A stretch of DNA of 64,000 bases from Streptomyces mangrovi (lineage in GTDB: Bacteria > Actinomycetota > Actinomycetes > Streptomycetales > Streptomycetaceae), in NCBI RefSeq assembly GCF_900114215.1, contig NZ_FOSG01000003.1, forward strand, positions 359,455 to 423,454, in the 5' to 3' direction. Positions 17,819-25,781 of the stretch are shown here, piece after piece. Each line of letters starts with the position of its first letter. Position 1 is the first letter of the stretch. The notes under the pieces were generated by a model. The model saw only the letters and a list, made by a program, of their open reading frames with translations, made no database searches and had not been told where the DNA came from. A program made the position numbers and the translations under genes.

Positions 17819-18571
17819 TCAGCGGACGGCCGGCTGGTCGAACGTGTAGCCCTGCGCCTTCAGCCGCGGGATGGTCTGGTCGACGGCCGAGACGGTCTGG
17901 CCGCGGTCGCCGCCGCCGTCGTGCATCAGCATCACGGCCCCGGGCGTGACGCGCTGCATGATCCGGTTGACCAGCTCGCCCGTGCCCGGCGGCTGCCAGT
18001 CGCCGATGTCCGCCCGCCAGCCCAGCGGCTGCATCCCCATCGAGGCCGCCACTTGCGGGGACTGACCCCAACTGCCGTACGGGGCGCGGAAGTAGGTGAT
18101 CTGCGCGCCCGGAGCGGCCCGGCGGATCGCGTTGTTGACCTGCTCCAGGTTCTGTCGTATCTGCTGCTGGGACCAGCCGCCCATGTCCTGGTGGGCCATG
18201 GAGTGGTTGCACAGCCGGTGGCCGTCGGCGGCGATCCGGCTCACCAGGTACGGGTACTGCCGCACATGGTCGCCCCACAGGCAGAAGGTCGCCTTGACGT
18301 TGTGCTTGCGCAGCACCTCCAGCAGGCGGGGAGTGTGGGTGGGGTCGGGGCCGTCGTCGAAGGTGAACGAGACGGTCCGGCCGCCGCTCTGGGTGTAGGT
18401 GATGACGGTGCCGTCCACGGCCTGGACCGGGCCCGCCGTGGCCAGGGAGCTCATGCAGAGGCCGGCGGCGAGCAGCAGGGGTGCCGCGAGGCGGCGCAGA
18501 CGGCGCGGGCGGCGCGGGCGGTTCGGGCGGCCTGCGGCGGTCTTCGCGGTGGTGCTCGTCGTCCTGTTCAC
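17819..18571 (-). CDS. Secreted polysaccharide deacetylase 2 (CE4, NodB-like)
   Basis: 250 aa with an Arg-rich signal peptide (RRLRRLAAPLLLAAGLCMSSL, cleavage near VQA-V). The NodB motifs are complete: VSFTFDDGPD, HRLCNHSMAH (H-x3-H zinc pair), YFRAPYGSWG, GWRADIGDWQPP and VMLMHDGGGD. Start is GTG 18571 with AGGAAGGA upstream. It is nearly collinear with deacetylase 1 (12899-13657), sharing FRAPYGSWGQ and QVAASMGMQPLGWR, and has a matching promoter, which suggests an old duplication. Likely substrates are acetylated peptidoglycan, chitin oligomers or xylan. Confidence 0.93.
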   Translation of the reverse strand: MNRTTSTTAKTAAGRPNRPRRPRRLRRLAAPLLLAAGLCMSSLATAGPVQAVDGTVITYTQSGGRTVSFTFDDGPDPTHTPRLLEVLRKHNVKATFCLWGDHVRQYPYLVSRIAADGHRLCNHSMAHQDMGGWSQQQIRQNLEQVNNAIRRAAPGAQITYFRAPYGSWGQSPQVAASMGMQPLGWRADIGDWQPPGTGELVNRIMQRVTPGAVMLMHDGGGDRGQTVSAVDQTIPRLKAQGYTFDQPAVR

Positions 18572-18703
18572 ATCGGGTTCCTTCCTGGTGCGCGGCCGGG
18601 CCCGGCTCTCCTCGTCCGGGAGTGCTCCGGCCCGGCTCGCGGTGGGGGGCGGGAAACGTGGGGGGAGAGAAACCTTCCGGAATTCTTCCGGTAGAACGAG
18701 GAG

Positions 18704-18732
18704 ACCATAGGGAGCCCCCAACCGGCCGTCAA
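18704..18732 (-). promoter_or_regulatory. Promoter of deacetylase 2
   Basis: Minus strand -35 TTGACG (18732-18727), 17-base spacer, -10 TATGGT (18709-18704), then CTCC. Both hexamers, the spacer length and most bases up to 15 nt downstream equal those of deacetylase 1. Confidence 0.65.
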
Positions 18733-18890
18733 GAACCCGGGGTTACCCGAACCCGAGCGCGTTCCCGCAGGTCGGAACGGGAGGGAGCGACCCTTTTCGG
18801 CGGGTCGGCGGCCGGAGAAACGGACGGTCGTCGGATCGGGGACACCCTCCCTCCGCCGCCCGTCTGCCACCGCCCCCGCCGATAGCAGAG

Positions 18891-18917
18891 TTGCAGAATT
18901 ATGCAATTCGATAGATG
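18891..18917 (+). promoter_or_regulatory. Candidate promoter and ArsR-type operator for the SulP operon
   Basis: An AT-rich palindrome, GAATT-ATGC-AATTC (18896-18909), also readable as TTGCA-n6-TGCAA (18891-18906), in otherwise very GC-rich DNA. It overlaps a plausible -35 TTGCAG and lies just before TAGATG. ArsR-family repressors typically bind such palindromes in their own promoter, about 100 bases before the first gene. I see nothing else in 18733-19007. Confidence 0.5.
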
Positions 18918-19007
18918 CTTCACAGTGCAAGTCCTCTGCCCGAGGACCCGAGGACACCCGCCGCGGCCCACCGGGCCGGGGCGAACGACGAGGAGACCGA
19001 GGTTCCC

Positions 19008-19433
19008 GTGCCGGTTCCGCTGTACCAGGCCAAGGCCGAGTTCTTCCGGATGCTGGGGCATCCGGTCCGCATCCGCGTCCTGGAGCTGCTCCAGGACGGC
19101 CCGAAGCCGGTACGCGACCTGCTGGCCGCCATCGAGGTGGAGCCGCCCAACCTCTCGCAGCAGCTCGCGGTGCTGCGCCGCTCGGGCATCGTCACCGCCA
19201 CCCGCGAGGGCTCCACCGTGGTCTACGAGCTGGCCGGCGGGGACGTCGCGGAGCTGATGCGGGCCGCGCGCCGGATCCTGACCGAGATGCTCGCCGGGCA
19301 GAACGAGCTCCTGGCGGAACTGCGGGACACCCCCCAAGCCGACCCCCAAGCCGACCCCCGGGCCGCCTCTCGGGCCGTCGCCCCGGCCGCTTCCCGGGCC
19401 ACCGCCGAAGCCCGCGAAGGCGGCGCCGAGTGA
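19008..19433 (+). CDS. ArsR-family winged-helix repressor
   Basis: 141 aa. The core YQAKAEFFRMLGHPVRIRVL and PPNLSQQLAVLRRSGIVTATREGSTVVYEL is a complete ArsR/SmtB winged helix. No cysteine is present, so metal or persulfide sensing by a Cys pair as in ArsR/BigR is not supported. GTG 19008 is preferred because family members start just before this domain; an ATG at 18915 would add a non-conserved leader. The C-terminus carries repeats of the QADPQADPRA type. It overlaps the SulP gene by GTGA, so the two are translationally coupled and probably autoregulated from the palindrome at 18896. Confidence 0.88.
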   Translation: MPVPLYQAKAEFFRMLGHPVRIRVLELLQDGPKPVRDLLAAIEVEPPNLSQQLAVLRRSGIVTATREGSTVVYELAGGDVAELMRAARRILTEMLAGQNELLAELRDTPQADPQADPRAASRAVAPAASRATAEAREGGAE

Positions 19434-21166
19434 GCACCGCCTCCGGCCCGGCCCGGTCGGCCCTGGCCGCATGCCGCTCCCTGCTGCCCACCCGCTCCGA
19501 CCTCGCCGCCATGCGCGCCCACCCCCGGCAGGACCTCCTGGCTGGGCTGACGGTGGCCATCGTGGCGCTGCCGCTGGCCCTGGGCTTCGGTGTCTCCTCC
19601 GGGCTCGGCGCCGAGGCCGGACTGGCCACCGCCGTGGTGGCCGGCGCCCTGGCGGCCCTCTTCGGCGGCTCCAACCTCCAGGTCTCCGGGCCCACCGGTG
19701 CCATGACGGTCGTCCTCGTCCCGATCACCGCCGCGCACGGCCCCTCGGGCGTGCTGACCGTCGGCCTGCTGGCCGGACTGTTCCTGGTGGCGCTCGCCCT
19801 GGCCCGCGCCGGCCGCTGGATGCGGTACGTGCCGGCGCCGGTCGTGGAGGGCTTCACCCTCGGCATCGCCTGTGTGATCGCCCTCCAGCAGGTGCCCGGC
19901 GCCCTGGGGGTGCCCGTGCCCGAGGGCGACCGGGTGGCGGCCGTCGCCCGGCAGGCGGTCGTGGAGTTCGCCCGGGAGCCGAACTGGACGGCCGTCGCGC
20001 TCGCGCTGTCCGTGGCCGCCGTGATGCTGGCCGGCGCCCGGTGGCGGCCCACCGTCCCGTTCTCCGTCGTCGCGGTGGCCGCCGCGACCGCCGTGACCGA
20101 GGTGCTCCGCCTCGACGGCGCCGAGCCGATCGGTGACCTGCCGCCCGGTCTGCCCGCGCCCTCGCTGTCCTTCCTCGACCTCTCGTCGCTGTCCTCGCTG
20201 CTCGCCCCGGCGGTGGCCGTCGCCGCGCTGGCCGCCCTGGAGTCGCTGCTGTCGGCCTCCGTGGCCGACGGCATGACGGTGGGTCAGCGGCACGACCCGG
20301 ACCGGGAGCTGTTCGGGCAGGGCCTGGCCAACATCGCCTCCCCGCTGTTCGGCGGGGTGCCCGCCACCGGCGCCATAGCCCGCACCGCCGTCAACGTGCG
20401 CGGCGGTGCCCGCTCGCGGCTGGCGGCGCTGGCGCACGCCGGTGTGCTCGCCCTCGTCGTCCTGGCCGCGGCCCCGCTGGTCTCCCGCATCCCGCTGGCC
20501 GCGCTGGCCGGTGTGCTGCTGGCCACCGCCGTGCGCATGGTGGAGGTCGGATCGCTGCGGGCGATCACCCGCGCCACCCGCTCCGACGCGGCCGTCCTGG
20601 TCCTGACCGCGGTGACGACCCTGGTGCTGGACCTGGTGTACGCGGTGATCGCCGGCCTGCTCGTCGCGGGCGCCCTCGCCCTGCGGGCGGTGGCCCGGCA
20701 GGCCCGCCTGGACCAGGTTGACGTCACCGGCGACATCCCCGGCGGGCACGACGAGGAGGAACGCGCCCTGCTGGCCGAGCACATCGTCGCCTACCGCCTG
20801 GACGGGCCGCTGTTCTTCGCCGCCGCCCACCGCTTCCTGCTGGAGCTGTCGGAGGTCGCCGACGTGCGCGTGGTGATCCTGCGCATGTCGCGCGTGACGA
20901 CGGTGGACGCCACCGGTGCCCTCGTACTGAAGGACGCGATCGACAGGCTGCACCGGCGCGGCATCACCGTGCTGCTCTCCGGGGTCCGCCCCGAACAGCG
21001 CCGCGCCCTGGAGTCCGTCGGCGCGCTGGACGCCGTCAGCCCCGGGGACCGGGACTGGCCCAGCACCCCCGAGGCGATCCGCGGCGCCCGCGAGCACCTG
21101 TACGGGGCCGGGGTCCTGCCCGCCCCCGCCGCTCCCCCGCCGCCCGCCGCGCGGCCGCTACCGTGA
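19430..21166 (+). CDS. SulP-family inorganic anion transporter with STAS domain
   Basis: 578 aa. About a dozen hydrophobic segments span residues ~40-430, beginning with DLLAGLTVAIVALPLALGFG, the SulP signature region; SNLQVSGPTGAMTVVL and NIASPLFGGVPATGAIARTAVN are also family-typical. A cytoplasmic STAS domain follows (about residues 450-550, with VVILRMSRVTTVDATGALVL). Members carry sulfate, bicarbonate or other anions across the inner membrane. The start overlaps the ArsR stop (GTGA) and its own stop overlaps the next possible start, making a tight three-gene operon. Confidence 0.92.
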   Translation: MSTASGPARSALAACRSLLPTRSDLAAMRAHPRQDLLAGLTVAIVALPLALGFGVSSGLGAEAGLATAVVAGALAALFGGSNLQVSGPTGAMTVVLVPITAAHGPSGVLTVGLLAGLFLVALALARAGRWMRYVPAPVVEGFTLGIACVIALQQVPGALGVPVPEGDRVAAVARQAVVEFAREPNWTAVALALSVAAVMLAGARWRPTVPFSVVAVAAATAVTEVLRLDGAEPIGDLPPGLPAPSLSFLDLSSLSSLLAPAVAVAALAALESLLSASVADGMTVGQRHDPDRELFGQGLANIASPLFGGVPATGAIARTAVNVRGGARSRLAALAHAGVLALVVLAAAPLVSRIPLAALAGVLLATAVRMVEVGSLRAITRATRSDAAVLVLTAVTTLVLDLVYAVIAGLLVAGALALRAVARQARLDQVDVTGDIPGGHDEEERALLAEHIVAYRLDGPLFFAAAHRFLLELSEVADVRVVILRMSRVTTVDATGALVLKDAIDRLHRRGITVLLSGVRPEQRRALESVGALDAVSPGDRDWPSTPEAIRGAREHLYGAGVLPAPAAPPPPAARPLP

Positions 21167-21171
21167 GGCGC

Positions 21172-21531
21172 ATGGAGATCTGGATCAATCCCGCCTGCTC
21201 GAAGTGCCGCGGCGCGGTGAAGCTGCTGGACGCGGAGGGCGCCGAGTACACCGTCCGCCGCTATCTGGAGGACCCGCCGACCGAGGAGGAGCTGCGCACC
21301 GTGCTGGAGCGGCTCGGCCTGGAGCCGTGGGACATCACGCGGACGCAGGAGGCCGAGGCGAAGGAGCTCGGCCTGAAGTCCTGGCCGGAGGAGCCCGCCT
21401 GGCGGGACCGCTGGATCGCCGCGCTGGCCGGGCACCCGCGGCTGATCCAGCGTCCGATCATCACCGCCGACGACGGCTCGGCGGTCGTGGGGCGCAGCGA
21501 GGAGGCCGTGCGCGACGCGCTCTCCCGCTAG
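21172..21531 (+). CDS. ArsC/Spx-family thioredoxin-fold protein
   Basis: 119 aa, the usual ArsC/Spx/YffB length. It opens MEIWINPACSKCRGAV with the C-x2-C active-site region at Cys9 and Cys12, and has the conserved LIQRPIITADDGSAVVGR (R-P-I) loop. Arsenate reductases of this family use the first Cys; Spx-type members are regulators, so reductase activity is not proven. ATG 21172 gives the family N-terminus; GTG 21163 overlaps the SulP stop by GTGA and is an alternative. It is the third gene of the ArsR-SulP operon. Confidence 0.82.
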   Translation: MEIWINPACSKCRGAVKLLDAEGAEYTVRRYLEDPPTEEELRTVLERLGLEPWDITRTQEAEAKELGLKSWPEEPAWRDRWIAALAGHPRLIQRPIITADDGSAVVGRSEEAVRDALSR

Positions 21532-21882
21532 TGCCGCGTCCCCGCCGCGCCGACACCGCACCGGACACCGCGCCGGACACCGCACCGGCCCGGGCCGCCG
21601 TCCCGGCCGTCATCCCGGCTGAACGCGTCCCCACAGGCGCCGCCACAGGCCGGCCGGCCCGCGGCCCGGTTCCGTACGCGCCGCCCCGTTCGCGCCGTCC
21701 GGGGCGGACGGCGCGTCCGGGGTTCCGGCGCCCGCGGCCGTTCCCGGCCGGCGCCCGCCGTGTGGGCCGGACAGCCGGGCGGGGGCACCGCGCCGGCGGC
21801 CGGGGCCCCGCCGTGCGCGTCGGTGGACGGGCCGGGGCGGGGGCCCGCGTGCGGCAGGCCGGTCCGGGGAAGGGCGGTGTGT
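21532..21882. other. Intergenic region without a convincing gene
   Basis: 351 bases of very GC-rich sequence between the ArsC-like stop and the small ORF. Open frames here have Arg/Pro/Gly-rich translations with no recognisable motif. At 21554-21586 there is a short direct repeat of CACCGCACCGGACACCG type. This is the place where the fourth conservon gene (GTPase) would be expected and is absent. Confidence 0.6.
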
Positions 21883-21990
21883 TCACAGGACCTCCCGGGT
21901 CGCGGTGGCAGAGTCGTGGAGGTGGCGCATCAGCGTCAGCAGGTCCTCGCGCCGCGGGCCGGGCGGCGTTTTACAGTCGTCGCAATCCAT
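21883..21990 (-). CDS. Candidate 35-aa protein with a C-x2-C motif, overlapping the DUF742 gene
   Basis: An ATG at 21990 opens a 35-codon frame that overlaps the 3' end of the DUF742 gene by 20 bases and ends at TGA 21883-21885. The predicted peptide starts MDCDDCKTPPGPRREDLL and continues as an amphipathic helix to TREVL. Codon third positions are mostly G or C. There is no clear Shine-Dalgarno, so translation would rely on coupling. I do not recognise it. It could be a true small gene or the remnant of another gene. Confidence 0.35.
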   Translation of the reverse strand: MDCDDCKTPPGPRREDLLTLMRHLHDSATATREVL

Positions 21991-22351
21991 CGATCAGCGC
22001 TTTCAGGATCTCGACGTCGGGGTCCGCGGCCGCCGTGTGCGCCGCGCGGGTCTGCCGCGCCTCCACCAGACAGTCGCCGATCAGGTCCGCCAGCAGCACC
22101 TGGACGGCGCTGAACGGCAGGTCCAGGTACGCGGACAGTTCGGCCACGGAGAGCGGGCCGGCGCACATGCGCAGGATGGAGACGTGCTCGGGGCGCATCC
22201 CCGGCTGCGGCTCGGAGCAGGCCACGATCAGCGTGACCAGGTCGAGCACCCGCGCCTCCCCGGCCTCGGTGCGCCCGCCGGTGACGATGTACAGGGGAAC
22301 GGGCGTGCCCTCCTCCCAGTCCCGCCCCCCTCCTCGGCCGTCCCCGCTCAC
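21971..22351 (-). CDS. DUF742 protein (conservon CvnC)
   Basis: 126 aa, soluble. VPLYIVTGGRTEAGEARVLDLVTLIVA, HVSILRMCAGPLSVAELSAYLDLPFSAVQVLLADLI and the C-terminal DVEILKALIDGLRRL are the DUF742 landmarks; the middle part is a winged-helix-like fold. In Streptomyces this is the third conservon protein (CvnC), which works with CvnA, CvnB and the GTPase CvnD at the membrane. The start GTG overlaps the roadblock stop (GTGA). No cvnD follows. Confidence 0.9.
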   Translation of the reverse strand: MSGDGRGGGRDWEEGTPVPLYIVTGGRTEAGEARVLDLVTLIVACSEPQPGMRPEHVSILRMCAGPLSVAELSAYLDLPFSAVQVLLADLIGDCLVEARQTRAAHTAAADPDVEILKALIDGLRRL

Positions 22352-22653
22352 GGAGCCCGCTCGGGGGCCCGGGGCGGGCTGGCGAGGTGGTCACCGATCC
22401 TGATGACCAGATCCCTCATCCGTCGGCTCATCAGTCCGGCGTCCACCCCCTCGTCGGCGGCCACCGACTGCGCCAGGCTCTTGAGACCGGAGGACGCCGC
22501 GGCCGGCCGGTCGGCCGCGTCCTTGTCGGCGCCCCACCGGGCCATGCACAGGCCGTCGGCGGAGAGCAGGACGGTGTGCCGGGTGCGGGGGACGGTGACG
22601 GCCAGGTCCTTGAGCACCCAGTCCATGTTCCTGAGTCGCTGCTGCGTCGTCAC
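22348..22653 (-). CDS. Roadblock/LC7-domain protein (conservon CvnB)
   Basis: 101 aa consisting of one roadblock/LC7 domain: DWVLKDLAVTVPRTRHTVLLSADGLCMAR, then SLAQSVAADEGVDAG. Such proteins regulate small GTPases and in conservons partner CvnD. GTG 22653 has AGGTGA upstream and gives the common family N-terminus. Two upstream GTGs (22674 and 22686, the latter overlapping the CvnA stop by GTGA) are also in frame. The domain looks C-terminally short, lacking the last strand-helix of typical ~135-aa members. Confidence 0.85.
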   Translation of the reverse strand: MTTQQRLRNMDWVLKDLAVTVPRTRHTVLLSADGLCMARWGADKDAADRPAAASSGLKSLAQSVAADEGVDAGLMSRRMRDLVIRIGDHLASPPRAPERAP

Positions 22654-22682
22654 GTGCAGATCACCTGATTCCACTACTGGTT

Positions 22683-24245
22683 TCACGACTCGTCGCCGGC
22701 CGCGGGCCGGTCCGGTGCCCACCGGGGCGCCGGGGTCGTCGGGTGCGGAGGCGGGGCCGTGTTCCCGCCGGGTTCGGCGCCGCCGGGCCCGGCGAAGAAC
22801 GCGCCCGTCCACAGCCCCGTGTCGGGGTGGGTCTCCAGGGGCGACCTCCCGGCCGCCTCCGCGCCCTGCGCCCCGGACACCCCGTACCCGCCGCCCAGGG
22901 TCCCCGTGCCGCCCGCCCCGGTCGTGGGGACGGCGGCGCGTCGGCGGCGCTGCGGCAGCCCGTTGGCGTTCCGCTCGACGACGGCCGGTTCGCCGTCCGC
23001 GTCCGCCCCGGCGGCGGGCCATGGCCGGGGCGCGGGCGGAGGCCCCGCCGGATGCGTGGGCGCGGACGGTCCGGCCATGGCCCGCTGCCGGGTCACCGGC
23101 CCGGGAGGGTGGCCGCCGACCCGGGCACAGGCCTCCATGGGCAGCGCGGTGAGCAGGTCGTGCGGGACGAAGACGACCGCGCGCACCCCGTCGCAGGTCG
23201 AGGGCCGCAGGGAGATCCGCAGCCCCAGGCGGCCCGCCAGGACGCCCGCCACGCGCAGGCCCATACGGGCCGTCTCGCCGAGGTCCTCCAGGTCCAGCCC
23301 GTTCTGCGCCTGGGTGAGCAGGAACTCGGCGTGCCGGCGGGTCTCCTCGGTCAGGCCCACCCCCTTGTCCTCGATGGAGACCTCGATGCCCGAGGCCACC
23401 TCCTCGGTGTTGACGACCACCTTGGTGCTGGGCGGCGAGTAGCGGGTGGCGTTGTCCATCAGCTCGCTGAAGACCAGACTCAGCGGCTCGACCGCCGGGC
23501 CGGGCACCGCGATCTCGGCGATCCGGTGCAGTTCGATGCGCAGGTACTCGGCGATGGGGGCGCTGCCCGCGCGCAGCACGTCGTAGAGGGAGACGGGCTT
23601 CTGCCACTGGCGCGCGGGGCTGCCGCCGCCGAGGACGGCCAGGCTGGTGGCCACGCGGCCGGCGACGTTGACGCCGTGCTCCAGGTGCATCAGGTCGCCG
23701 AGGATCTCGGGGGCCGGGTGCTTGAACTGCATTCTGCGCAGGTCGGCCTGGAGGCGGTGGATCTCGGCCTGGATGCGGCAGGCGATGTTGACGATCGCGC
23801 GGCGGGCGGAGTCGCGCTGGAACTCGCGGTCCTGGACCGCCCTGACCACGGTGCCGGTCAGCTTCTCGTGGGCGGTCACCAGCCGCGGGTCGGAGTCGGC
23901 GGGGTGCAGCGAGGGGGGCAGTACGTCACCGGGCGCCTCGCCGCGCTGCACGGCCTCGACGACGGGCGGCATGATCTCCAGGCAGTAGTGCTCCAGGTCG
24001 GCGAGCTGGCGTTCCGCGCGCTGCCGGGCGGCGGTGATCTCGCGGCCCCGGCGGACCACCTCGCAGGCGGCCGCGGCCACCGCGAGCGTCGCCGCTGCTC
24101 CGCACCAGGCGACCGCGGCACGGGCCGGGGCGGTGACGAAGAGCGCGGCCAGGGCCGTGCAGGCGGCCACCAGTACGGGGGAGGCGAGCCACAAGCCCCC
24201 GGGAGAGGGGCGTCGGCCTCCCGTCAACGAGCCGGCGGGCTCCAT
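22683..24245 (-). CDS. Conservon histidine-kinase-like ATPase CvnA
   Basis: 520 aa. Two adjacent membrane helices near the N-terminus (LWLASPVLVAACTALAALFV and VAWCGAAATLAVAAAACEVV) are followed by a coiled-coil region (residues ~60-220) and an HATPase_c domain with N-box ELMDNATRYSPP, G1 DKGVGL and G2 GLRVAGVLAGRLGL. There is no extracellular sensor domain and no His box of standard kinases, as in the shorter CvnA proteins. The C-terminal ~170 residues are Pro/Gly/Ala-rich and disordered. ATG 24245 is chosen with AGAGG 7 bases upstream. It heads the cvnA-cvnB-cvnC operon. Confidence 0.88.
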   Translation of the reverse strand: MEPAGSLTGGRRPSPGGLWLASPVLVAACTALAALFVTAPARAAVAWCGAAATLAVAAAACEVVRRGREITAARQRAERQLADLEHYCLEIMPPVVEAVQRGEAPGDVLPPSLHPADSDPRLVTAHEKLTGTVVRAVQDREFQRDSARRAIVNIACRIQAEIHRLQADLRRMQFKHPAPEILGDLMHLEHGVNVAGRVATSLAVLGGGSPARQWQKPVSLYDVLRAGSAPIAEYLRIELHRIAEIAVPGPAVEPLSLVFSELMDNATRYSPPSTKVVVNTEEVASGIEVSIEDKGVGLTEETRRHAEFLLTQAQNGLDLEDLGETARMGLRVAGVLAGRLGLRISLRPSTCDGVRAVVFVPHDLLTALPMEACARVGGHPPGPVTRQRAMAGPSAPTHPAGPPPAPRPWPAAGADADGEPAVVERNANGLPQRRRRAAVPTTGAGGTGTLGGGYGVSGAQGAEAAGRSPLETHPDTGLWTGAFFAGPGGAEPGGNTAPPPHPTTPAPRWAPDRPAAGDES

Positions 24246-24798
24246 GGGCATCCTCTGGCGTTGGGGTGGACGGTGGGACGGACTGTGGGGCGGGCGGTGC
24301 TCCGGGCGGCGGACGCGGCGCGGATGATGTGCCCGGGGCTCATGCCCCGGGCATACACCCCTCGCGGAGAGAGGGGGTCCGGCCCCGTCGGCCCCTGGCC
24401 GCCCCGCTTCGGGGCATGTCGGCGCCGAGGCACCGCACACGGCGGCGACAACCCGTGACGGGAGCACCTCGCTGCGTGACAGGGAGCATAGGGGCATCCG
24501 GCGAGCCGTCGCAGAGACTTGACAAACACCTTCTGAACATGCGGCGACACAGTGGGTAATGGCACGGGCGTTACGGCCCGAGCCTGCGCTTTCGTTCCGC
24601 TTTGAGCGGGTGTACACCCCGCCATCCCTTGGCCGGAGCAGGACGTCTGTTCCCCCACCCACCGGGGTGAAAGCCGCGCGGTCCGCGGTCTTCCGGGGGC
24701 GCGGGAAAACGCGGGAAAGTACGGAAAGCGGCCCCGCCGAAGGTGTCGGATGGGGCAGTGTGCGGTCACCCTCTCCGTGGGACGACAGGGGGGCGAGG
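24246..24798. other. Divergent intergenic region with a hairpin
   Basis: 553 bases between cvnA and the unknown gene at 24799. It contains a perfect 10-bp inverted repeat with a 4-base loop (24330-24353, TGCCCGGGGC and its complement), within what would be the cvnA 5' untranslated region. TATGCT on the minus strand (24489-24484) is a possible -10 for cvnA. TTGACA at 24518 on the plus strand has no -10 at a proper distance. I see no gene. Confidence 0.5.
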
Positions 24799-25350
24799 AT
24801 GAGCAGTTTCGGTACGCACCGGGCCCGTGTGCACGACGCGGCACGGCCCGCGCACCGCCGGCTGAGCGATCTGCGGACGTGCCTGCAGCACTTCGCTCCG
24901 TACGGCTTCCGGGCGACGTATCACCATCTGCGCGGGAGCGCGGGCATACCGGGCAGGCCCGAGAGGGACCCGGATTCGCTGGTGCGGGCCGTCGAGGAGC
25001 TCCACGCGGCCCGGCAGGTGTGGCTGGCCGCCGAGGCCGCGTACGCCGGGCGCCGGGTGCGCGAGAAGCGCGCGGGCAGGCGGCAGCCCGGCCGCGCCGA
25101 GGCCTGGCAGGCACAGCGGCGCCGGTGGCACAGCCTGGCCTACTGCCCCGACCCCCGGCGCCACCCCGCCGAGCCGCTGCCGGTGGTGGTGCGCCGTGTG
25201 CTGTGCGCCCGGCCGCCCGGCCGCCCGGAGCCGGGCGGCCCGCCGGTGTGCTGGGTGTGCGCCGGACCGGCCGGCACCGAGCTGTGGCGCGACGGCTACT
25301 GGACGTACACGCTGTGCGCCGGCTGCGGGGTGAGCCTGCGCCGGGAGTGA
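24799..25350 (+). CDS. Unknown protein with two C-terminal Cys pairs
   Basis: 183 aa, basic. The first ~120 residues are predicted helices rich in Arg, His and Ala (DLRTCLQHFAPYGFRATYHHL). The C-terminal part has CWVCAGPAG and, 18 residues later, CAGCGVSLRR, two C-x2-C pairs that could bind one zinc as a zinc ribbon. I recognise no family. The ATG has GGGGCGAGG upstream; the open frame extends further 5' but without homology or a better start. It is convergent with the next gene, 7 bases apart. Confidence 0.7.
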   Translation: MSSFGTHRARVHDAARPAHRRLSDLRTCLQHFAPYGFRATYHHLRGSAGIPGRPERDPDSLVRAVEELHAARQVWLAAEAAYAGRRVREKRAGRRQPGRAEAWQAQRRRWHSLAYCPDPRRHPAEPLPVVVRRVLCARPPGRPEPGGPPVCWVCAGPAGTELWRDGYWTYTLCAGCGVSLRRE

Positions 25351-25357
25351 CGCGCCC

Positions 25358-25777
25358 TCAGACCGTCCGGGGCCCGGTCGCCTGCGCCCCGGCCGCGCGG
25401 AAGCGGCACAGCAGCTCGCGGGCCGGGGCGCTCTCCCCGTCGAAGGCCGGCCACTCCCGGGCCCCGCCGGGTCCGAGGACCAGGGCGGTGTGGCAGCGGA
25501 AGCAGAAGGCGATGTCGCGGGCGTCTCCGCCGGCGGTGTGGAGGCGCAGGCCGTAACGGGGGATGAAGCAGCGCATCCGCTCCCCGGCGGGCAGGGCGGC
25601 GAGGAGGCCGAGGAGTTCCTCGGCCTCATCCCCGTCCCACAGACCGAACTCCTCGCCCGGCACCGCCTCCGACCACGAGGTGTGGCCGAGGGGCTCACCG
25701 ACGCGGAGGGCCTCGACGAGGACCACCGGCTCGCCGAGCCGGTCGAGCACGGACGCGAAAGGGGCCGGCGGCCGCAC
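25358..25777 (-). CDS. Unknown soluble protein
   Basis: 139 aa from GTG 25777. It has an acidic first half (PGEEFGLWDGDEAEELLGLL) and a segment RCFIPRYGLRLHTAGGDARD followed by IAFCFRCHTALV, containing a C-x2-C. The pattern recalls small actinobacterial proteins of unknown function with a Cys-pair strand, but I cannot name the family. It starts 4 bases after the stop of the Gfo/Idh/MocA gene and is probably co-transcribed with it. Confidence 0.7.
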   Translation of the reverse strand: MRPPAPFASVLDRLGEPVVLVEALRVGEPLGHTSWSEAVPGEEFGLWDGDEAEELLGLLAALPAGERMRCFIPRYGLRLHTAGGDARDIAFCFRCHTALVLGPGGAREWPAFDGESAPARELLCRFRAAGAQATGPRTV

Positions 25778-25781
25778 GGGG

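Noticed and set aside
24518..24523. TTGACA as a -35 for the unknown gene at 24799
   Set aside because: No -10-like hexamer occurs 16-19 bases downstream and the gene starts 280 bases away.
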